Part shown: positions 59,361 to 64,000 of the stretch, piece by piece
How the letters are laid out: every line of letters begins with the position of its first letter
Numbering within the stretch: the stretch's first letter is position 1
Source: Tatumella citrea
GTDB taxonomy: Bacteria; Pseudomonadota; Gammaproteobacteria; Enterobacterales; Enterobacteriaceae
Length of the DNA: 64,000 nucleotides
Assembly (NCBI RefSeq): GCF_002163585.1
Contig: NZ_CP015579.1
Location: 2,232,001-2,296,000 of the forward strand
Direction of reading: 5' to 3'
Position numbers and translations under genes: made by a program
Notes under the pieces: model-generated
Databases searched by the model: none
What the model saw: only the letters and a program-made list of their open reading frames with translations
What the model was told of the DNA's origin: nothing

Positions 59361-61028
59361 TTAAAAAGTTTCCCAGTTATCAGCCGAATTCCCGCTGTCC
59401 TGCCCGCGTACCACCGGCGATCTGAGGCCAGAGTTTCCGGGTAACAGCCTGACTTCACTTTCCGGTAGCGCCTGCCCGATACGGAAGACAGCAACTGCCT
59501 GTTTCAGTAAGCCGGCCTGTTCTTCGAGTGTGGCCGCCGCAGTAGCAGACTCTTCAACCAGGGTCGCGTTTTGCTGGGTCACCTGATCCATTTCGGTCAC
59601 CGCAGTACTCACCAGGTCAATACCACGACTCTGTTCTTCTGAGGCCGAGGCAATTTCGCCCATGATATCGGTCACCCGGGTCACTGCATTCACGATTTCA
59701 CCCATGGTGGTACCTGCGTTTTCCACCAGTTGTGAGCCGGAGTCGATACGATTAACCGAGTCTTCTATCAGGATTTTAATTTCTTTAGCCGCCTGAGCAC
59801 TACGTTGTGCAAGATTACGTACTTCACCAGCAACCACCGCAAAACCACGCCCCTGCTCACCGGCACGTGCGGCTTCAACGGCAGCATTCAGTGCCAGGAT
59901 ATTAGTCTGGAAAGCAATTCCATCGATCACGCTGGTGATATCGGCAATCTTTTTAGAACTGCCGGCAATGTCTTTCATAGTGGTCACTACGTTATCAACC
60001 ACATTTCCGCCATGACGTGCAGTATCAGATGCGTTCAGAGCCAGTTGTGACGCCTGACGGGCGTTTTCCGCATTCTGTTTTACAGTTGCCGTCAGCTGTT
60101 CCATGCTTGATGCGGTTTCTTCCAGAGAGGCCGCCTGCTGTTCGGTGCGGGCTGAAAGATCGGTACTGCCATTAGCGATTTCACTGGCTCCGGTGTAAAT
60201 AGACTCTGAGCTATCACGGACCATACCTACGGTATTTCTCAGCTCCTGCTGCATAAACCGCACGGTGCTGAGCAGTTCACCCATTTCATTACTGCTGGTC
60301 ACTTCTATGACATGAGTAAGATCACCATTAGCCACGTGGCGAATATGTTCGATACCCTGACGTAGTGGTTTCAGCAAAATACGGTGCATTCCCATCCATA
60401 CCAGCCCCACCACCAGTATGGTGACAAGCAGCATCCCTGCCAGCATCCATTCAGCATGCAGGAAATCTTCGTTGCTTTGGTCAATTCCCTTATCAGTCAG
60501 CTCATCATTGCGTTTGATCCAACCGTTGTAATGCCCTTCAAACAATTTTTGTTTATCCAGTACTGGTAAATTAACAAATTCGGAAATTCTTCCTTCATCA
60601 ACCAGCGTCAGTAAACTGAATAACCCTTCGCGGTAACTTTTGTAGCTTTTCTGCAGTTCATGCTGGCGGGAATCCTTCTGGCCGCTTTCGGTCAGTGCAC
60701 CAAGATAATTTTGATACTCTTCATCCGCCAGTTTCATCTGGCTGCCGGCATTCTTCAGCAAATCTGAAACCATTTTGCTGCGTTGCTGCTGGTCGGTAAC
60801 CTGTTGTGAACTAATCGCAGCAAGGCTGATATCATTTCTGGCTTCGAGTAACGCATTACTCATTCCGGTAATATATTGCTGCTGATCACGCAATACCTGA
60901 CTAAACGAAAAGTTGTCTTTACTGTGTTTGAGCATCTGAAAAAAGATGCCCCCGCTTAATATCTGTAATATAGCCATCAGGCAAAGCACACATAACAGAC
61001 TGGTGACGATTTTCATCCGACTGAACAT
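59361..61028 (-). CDS. Methyl-accepting chemotaxis receptor, Tar/Tsr-class, altered ligand site
   Basis: 555 residues from ATG 61028 (MFSRMKIVTSLL), with GAGG 5 bases upstream. Layout: TM1 (about 6-30), a four-helix periplasmic domain (about 35-188), TM2 (about 190-212), HAMP, methylation helices (EEQSRGID, TEQQAASLEETA), the hairpin tip (IDGIAFQTNILALNAAVEAARAGEQGRG) and the C-terminal CheR/CheB docking pentapeptide NWETF. In the periplasmic domain Arg64 is kept, but the positions of Tar Arg69 and Arg73 are Leu69 and Ser73, so aspartate sensing of the Tar type is unlikely. It is the only receptor in the window and heads the cheRBYZ operon. Confidence 0.93.
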   Translation of the reverse strand: MFSRMKIVTSLLCVLCLMAILQILSGGIFFQMLKHSKDNFSFSQVLRDQQQYITGMSNALLEARNDISLAAISSQQVTDQQQRSKMVSDLLKNAGSQMKLADEEYQNYLGALTESGQKDSRQHELQKSYKSYREGLFSLLTLVDEGRISEFVNLPVLDKQKLFEGHYNGWIKRNDELTDKGIDQSNEDFLHAEWMLAGMLLVTILVVGLVWMGMHRILLKPLRQGIEHIRHVANGDLTHVIEVTSSNEMGELLSTVRFMQQELRNTVGMVRDSSESIYTGASEIANGSTDLSARTEQQAASLEETASSMEQLTATVKQNAENARQASQLALNASDTARHGGNVVDNVVTTMKDIAGSSKKIADITSVIDGIAFQTNILALNAAVEAARAGEQGRGFAVVAGEVRNLAQRSAQAAKEIKILIEDSVNRIDSGSQLVENAGTTMGEIVNAVTRVTDIMGEIASASEEQSRGIDLVSTAVTEMDQVTQQNATLVEESATAAATLEEQAGLLKQAVAVFRIGQALPESEVRLLPGNSGLRSPVVRGQDSGNSADNWETF

Positions 61029-61059
61029 AATGACCTCTGTAATAAGCATGATTCTGCTT

Positions 61060-61086
61060 ATATCGGCAACCCGAAATAAATCTTTA
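61060..61086 (-). promoter_or_regulatory. Sigma-28 (FliA) promoter of the receptor-cheRBYZ operon
   Basis: On the minus strand: TAAAGATT (61079-61086), 11 bases, GCCGATAT (61060-61067). This matches the flagellar class III consensus TAAAGTTT-N11-GCCGATAA at nearly every conserved base and lies about 32 bases before the receptor ATG. Confidence 0.92.
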
Positions 61087-61114
61087 TTTACTACCCGCTA
61101 TTATTTACAGAAAT

Positions 61115-61137
61115 AAAAAAGGCGACATTATGTCGCC
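61115..61137 (-). terminator. Intrinsic terminator of cheA-cheW
   Basis: GGCGACA (61121-61127) and TGTCGCC (61131-61137) with loop TTA, followed on the minus strand by a T-rich run (61112-61120). It lies 26 bases after the cheW stop and separates this operon from the receptor operon. Confidence 0.88.
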
Positions 61138-61162
61138 CGGATAAGGATGGCTATCTGGTTAT

Positions 61163-61636
61163 TTATCGGAGTGTATCTACCAGCGCCATTTCGTCACTGC
61201 TGAGTAATTTTTCTATATCAACCAGAATCAACATCCGGTCCCCCCTGGCCCCTAATCCGGTCAGATATTCAGTGGCCAGAGTCACTGTAAACTCAGGAGC
61301 TGCACGGATATCATCCTTGCTGAGCGCCAGCACATCTGACACTCCGTCAACCACAATGCCCACTACTCTGTTTTTCAGATTGAGCACAATCACCACTGTG
61401 TTTTCATTATAGTCGACATTATGCTGCAAAAATTTAATTCGCATATCCAGAATAGGGACAATCACTCCCCGAAGATTTGTCACTCCTTTAATAAAAGAAG
61501 GCGTATTGGCTATTCTTGTGACGTGATCATAACCACGAATCTCCTGAACTTTTAGTATATCAATACCATATTCTTCATCGCCAAGCGTAAAGATAAGAAA
61601 TTCCTGAGCAGCTATTTCTTCAGCTATTTTTTCCAC
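61163..61636 (-). CDS. cheW: Chemotaxis coupling protein CheW
   Basis: 157 residues (167 in E. coli). CheW links receptors to CheA. It is an SH3-like double barrel: [53 protein letters not shown], and [18 protein letters not shown]. It lacks part of the long N-terminal stretch seen in E. coli. It follows cheA by 25 bases and is the last gene of that operon. Confidence 0.95.
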   Translation of the reverse strand: MEKIAEEIAAQEFLIFTLGDEEYGIDILKVQEIRGYDHVTRIANTPSFIKGVTNLRGVIVPILDMRIKFLQHNVDYNENTVVIVLNLKNRVVGIVVDGVSDVLALSKDDIRAAPEFTVTLATEYLTGLGARGDRMLILVDIEKLLSSDEMALVDTLR

Positions 61637-61661
61637 ATACCCCCCGCATATTCACTTATTC

Positions 61662-63662
61662 TCAGAGATTACCCGGCTTTGCGGATAAACATTTATCCCG
61701 GTGAAATGACTGCAATACCGCAATATCGACGATAAATGCGACGCTGCCGTCTCCCATAATGGTTGCTGCAGAAATGCCTTCAACTTTCCGGTAATTACTT
61801 TCAAGATTTTTTACCACCACCTGATGCTGACCAATAAGCTGATCAACCAGCAGAGCGTATCGCTTACCGGCAGTTTGTAAGATAATGGCAATACCCCGGG
61901 TTGGGTCCTGATGAGCATTCTCAACTTCAAATACCGCCGATAACGCCACCAGAGGCAGATATTCTCCACGAACTTCCAGCACCCGTTCTCCCCCGGCCAG
62001 TGCTTTCAGGAAGTCACGTTCCGGCTGCAACGACTCCATAACCGCGTTGAGAGGCAGGATAAAAACTTCATTACCCACTCTCACCGACATACCATCGAGA
62101 ATAGCCAGCGTCAGAGGCAACAGAATGCGAATGGTCGTCCCCTGTCGTGGCTTTGAACTGATTTCGACATGGCCACCCATTTGCTGGATATTTCGTTTTA
62201 CTACATCCATACCTACGCCACGACCTGACACATCAGTGACCTGTTCGGCGGTAGAAAAGCCCGGTGCAAATATGAGTAAGCCGATATCGTCATCACTCAT
62301 GTTATCGTGCAGTGGAATGCCCGATGAACGAGCTTTTGCCAGTATTTTTTCGTGGTTTAGTCCCGCACCATCATCTGTGACTTCGATACAAATATTGCCG
62401 CCACGGTGCTCGGCCGACAGTATCAGGTGGCCGGTTTCTGATTTACCACTTTCCAGACGCTGCCGGGGGGACTCTACACCATGATCCAGGCTGTTTCGCA
62501 CCAGATGGGTCAGTGGGTCAATAATGCGCTCTATCAGGCTTTTATCCAGCTCCGTTGAGCTGCCCTGCAGTGTCAGTTCGACTTTTTTCTCCAGTTTTGC
62601 AGCCAGATCTCTGACCAACCGTGGAAAACGGCTAAACACGTATTCCATCGGCATCATCCTGATCGACATGACAGATTCCTGAAGATCGCGGGCATTACGT
62701 TCCAGCTGACTCATGCTGTTAAGTAAGTCACCATGAATTCCTGGTTCCAGGGTATTCGCATGCTGTTGTAGCATCGACTGGGTAATGACCAGTTCCCCTA
62801 CCAGGTTAATCAGCTGGTCAACCTTCTCTACTGCCACCCTGATACTGCCGGATTCGCTGGTTTTCATCGCCGGGGCGGATTGCCTGGCGGATTTTACCGG
62901 CGGTTCGCCAGCGGCTTTAGCAGGATTATCGCCCGTCACTTTTTCGTCGCGCGGTAACTGAAGAAAACGAACCTGTTGCTCATCGATAACAAAGCAGAGT
63001 ACTGCGAACAAATCGCCTTCACTCACCCCGCTGATAGTCGCCTCCAGAGTGTCCGGTTGCTGCACAATCTCTGAGACCTTACCAAGATTTTGCAATTCGC
63101 TGAGCAGGAGTTCAGCTTCATTATTTTTCAGTGACTCCAGCCTTAACCGCACCGGTTTATCACTGCCACTCTTGTTATCGGAGCCTGCATCAGCACCGGT
63201 ATCGGAAGGTTCTGCAGAGAATTGCCGGTCCGCTTTTTCGGGCGCGGTTTCTGCGTTGCTGTGACCGGAATCATTACCAAGAGCTATCTGGCGTAGCATT
63301 TCGCAAACATAGCGAAAACTCTCTTCATCTGGTTTTTGCGACGATTTATAAGCATTTAGCTGCTCTTGCATAATATCTTTGGTTTCCAGAAACATATTAA
63401 TGATAGCGCTGCTCAGTGACAGCTCACTGCGCCTGGCACTGTCGAGTATATTTTCCAGGATATGCGTCGTTTCCTGTAATACAGTGAAACCAAACGTCGC
63501 CGCCCCCCCTTTAATCGAATGAGCTGCCCTGAAAATAGCATTTAGCTGTTCAGAGTCGGGGCTCTCAGGGTCCAAAGCCAACAGGTGCTGTTCCATATCA
63601 GCCAGTAACTCGTCGGCTTCATCAAAAAATGTCTGATAAAAATCACTGATATCCATTGTCAC
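61662..63662 (-). CDS. cheA: Chemotaxis histidine kinase CheA
   Basis: 666 residues from GTG 63662 (start MTMDISDFYQTFFDEADELL); ATG two codons later is possible, but the SD (AAAGG) fits the GTG better. P1 Hpt domain with His48 in FRAAHSIKGGAATFGF; a variable P2 region (about 150-245) with a low-complexity linker; P3 dimerisation (INLVGELVITQSML); P4 kinase with HLVRNSLDHG (N box), VTDDGAGLN (G1), FAPGFSTAEQVTDVSGRGVGMD (F/G2); and a CheW-like P5 (LPLNAVMESL, LVDQLIGQHQVVVKNL). It phosphorylates CheY and CheB. It follows motB by 11 bases. Confidence 0.97.
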   Translation of the reverse strand: MTMDISDFYQTFFDEADELLADMEQHLLALDPESPDSEQLNAIFRAAHSIKGGAATFGFTVLQETTHILENILDSARRSELSLSSAIINMFLETKDIMQEQLNAYKSSQKPDEESFRYVCEMLRQIALGNDSGHSNAETAPEKADRQFSAEPSDTGADAGSDNKSGSDKPVRLRLESLKNNEAELLLSELQNLGKVSEIVQQPDTLEATISGVSEGDLFAVLCFVIDEQQVRFLQLPRDEKVTGDNPAKAAGEPPVKSARQSAPAMKTSESGSIRVAVEKVDQLINLVGELVITQSMLQQHANTLEPGIHGDLLNSMSQLERNARDLQESVMSIRMMPMEYVFSRFPRLVRDLAAKLEKKVELTLQGSSTELDKSLIERIIDPLTHLVRNSLDHGVESPRQRLESGKSETGHLILSAEHRGGNICIEVTDDGAGLNHEKILAKARSSGIPLHDNMSDDDIGLLIFAPGFSTAEQVTDVSGRGVGMDVVKRNIQQMGGHVEISSKPRQGTTIRILLPLTLAILDGMSVRVGNEVFILPLNAVMESLQPERDFLKALAGGERVLEVRGEYLPLVALSAVFEVENAHQDPTRGIAIILQTAGKRYALLVDQLIGQHQVVVKNLESNYRKVEGISAATIMGDGSVAFIVDIAVLQSFHRDKCLSAKPGNL

Positions 63663-63673
63663 GTAAGCTGCCT

Positions 63674-64000
63674 TTATTGGTCTGTTGAGGGCGTTACTGC
63701 CGCGGGTGTGGGTTCAGCTTCTGCCGACGCTGGCGCTGGTTGCTGAATCGTGGTCTCAGGCGCAGACGGCAAGGTATTTACTGCGGACCCCGGGGTAGCC
63801 TGATGAGGTTCTTCCGGTGCAATGGTGCCATCTGTACCACTTTCGGACGGCGCCGGTGTCGGCGCTGGTGTAGTATTATCGGGCACAGGTTCTGACAGTT
63901 GCAGCTGATCCGGTTCTGACACAGTGATGGCCTGCTCTTCACTGTTTTCTTTTTCAATTGCCTCCTGCGCATCCTCAGTCAACACCAACAGACTGATCCG
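63674..64000 (-). CDS. motB: Flagellar stator protein MotB, 3' end only
   Basis: The final 108 codons of motB are present; the 5' part is outside the window. It begins RISLLVLTEDAQEAI, matching the end of the E. coli OmpA-like peptidoglycan-binding domain (RISLLVLNKQAEQAI). The remainder is a long tail rich in Pro, Thr, Ala, Glu and Ser (SEPVPDNTTPAPTPAPSESG, TPSTDQ), about twice the length of the E. coli tail. MotB anchors the proton-driven stator to the cell wall. The order motB-cheA-cheW is as in E. coli. Confidence 0.93.
   Translation of the reverse strand, partial: RISLLVLTEDAQEAIEKENSEEQAITVSEPDQLQLSEPVPDNTTPAPTPAPSESGTDGTIAPEEPHQATPGSAVNTLPSAPETTIQQPAPASAEAEPTPAAVTPSTDQ

Overview
The window is a stretch of conserved enterobacterial chromosome. 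Gene content and order follow the Escherichia coli K-12 segment running from yoaB/pabB through htpX, znuACB and ruvABC to the flagellar and chemotaxis operons, with almost every protein recognisable as an orthologue. Moderate base composition, a conventional E. coli-like set of small proteins (YoaH, YobF, YebO, YobH) and the loss of many K-12 genes between conserved neighbours suggest a member of Enterobacterales outside Escherichia, perhaps Erwiniaceae (a Tatumella, Rosenbergiella, Pantoea or Erwinia relative). The genus is an inference and is not proven by the sequence. Comparisons with K-12 gene order and with E. coli proteins are from memory.

Layout. 1-4 kb: end of a RidA-family gene (yoaB), yoaH, pabB-nudL and sdaA. 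4-10 kb: yoaE, rlmA, the yobF-cspC pair, a metallo-beta-lactamase-fold hydrolase next to yebO, yobH and htpX. 10-20 kb: prc-proQ, msrC, the lipid-transport pair letA-letB, rsmF, and the copper-related yebZ-yebY. 21-25 kb: holE-exoX, ptrB and purT with a PurR operator. 25.4-32 kb: the only clearly accessory block, holding a purine-type deaminase with an NCS2 permease and a divergent LysR regulator, a Fiu-like catecholate siderophore receptor under a Fur box, and an Ail/OmpX-like outer-membrane barrel. 32-40.6 kb: zwf, pykA, lpxM, mepM, znuA and znuCB around a shared Zur box. 40.6-50.5 kb: ruvAB and ruvC, yebC, aspS-nudB, yecE, cmoAB, cutC and yecM. 50.7-64 kb: argS, then flhBAE, an MCP-cheRBYZ operon with a good sigma-28 promoter, cheA-cheW, and the 3' end of motB.

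How the parts fit. The right-hand 12 kb encodes most of a single-receptor chemotaxis pathway (receptor, CheW, CheA, CheR, CheB, CheY, CheZ) and two core parts of the flagellar export gate (FlhA, FlhB). The receptor keeps Arg64 of the E. coli Tar ligand pocket but lacks the other two aspartate-binding arginines. The middle carries SOS-regulated Holliday-junction genes and zinc uptake with readable operators. Compared with K-12 the locus is compacted: the Entner-Doudoroff genes edd-eda, their regulator hexR and the regulator kdgR are all missing from their usual positions, which points to a coordinated loss of sugar-acid metabolism. yobA, mgrB, mntP, yebEFG and others are also missing.

I did not find a CRISPR array, prophage, insertion sequence, tRNA, rRNA or a clearly new multi-gene system. 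The best leads are the purine/LysR module and its operator repeats, a ruvC terminator hairpin that coincides with the ruvAB LexA box, the pattern of locus-specific losses, the receptor with an altered ligand pocket, and several untracked small or structured elements.
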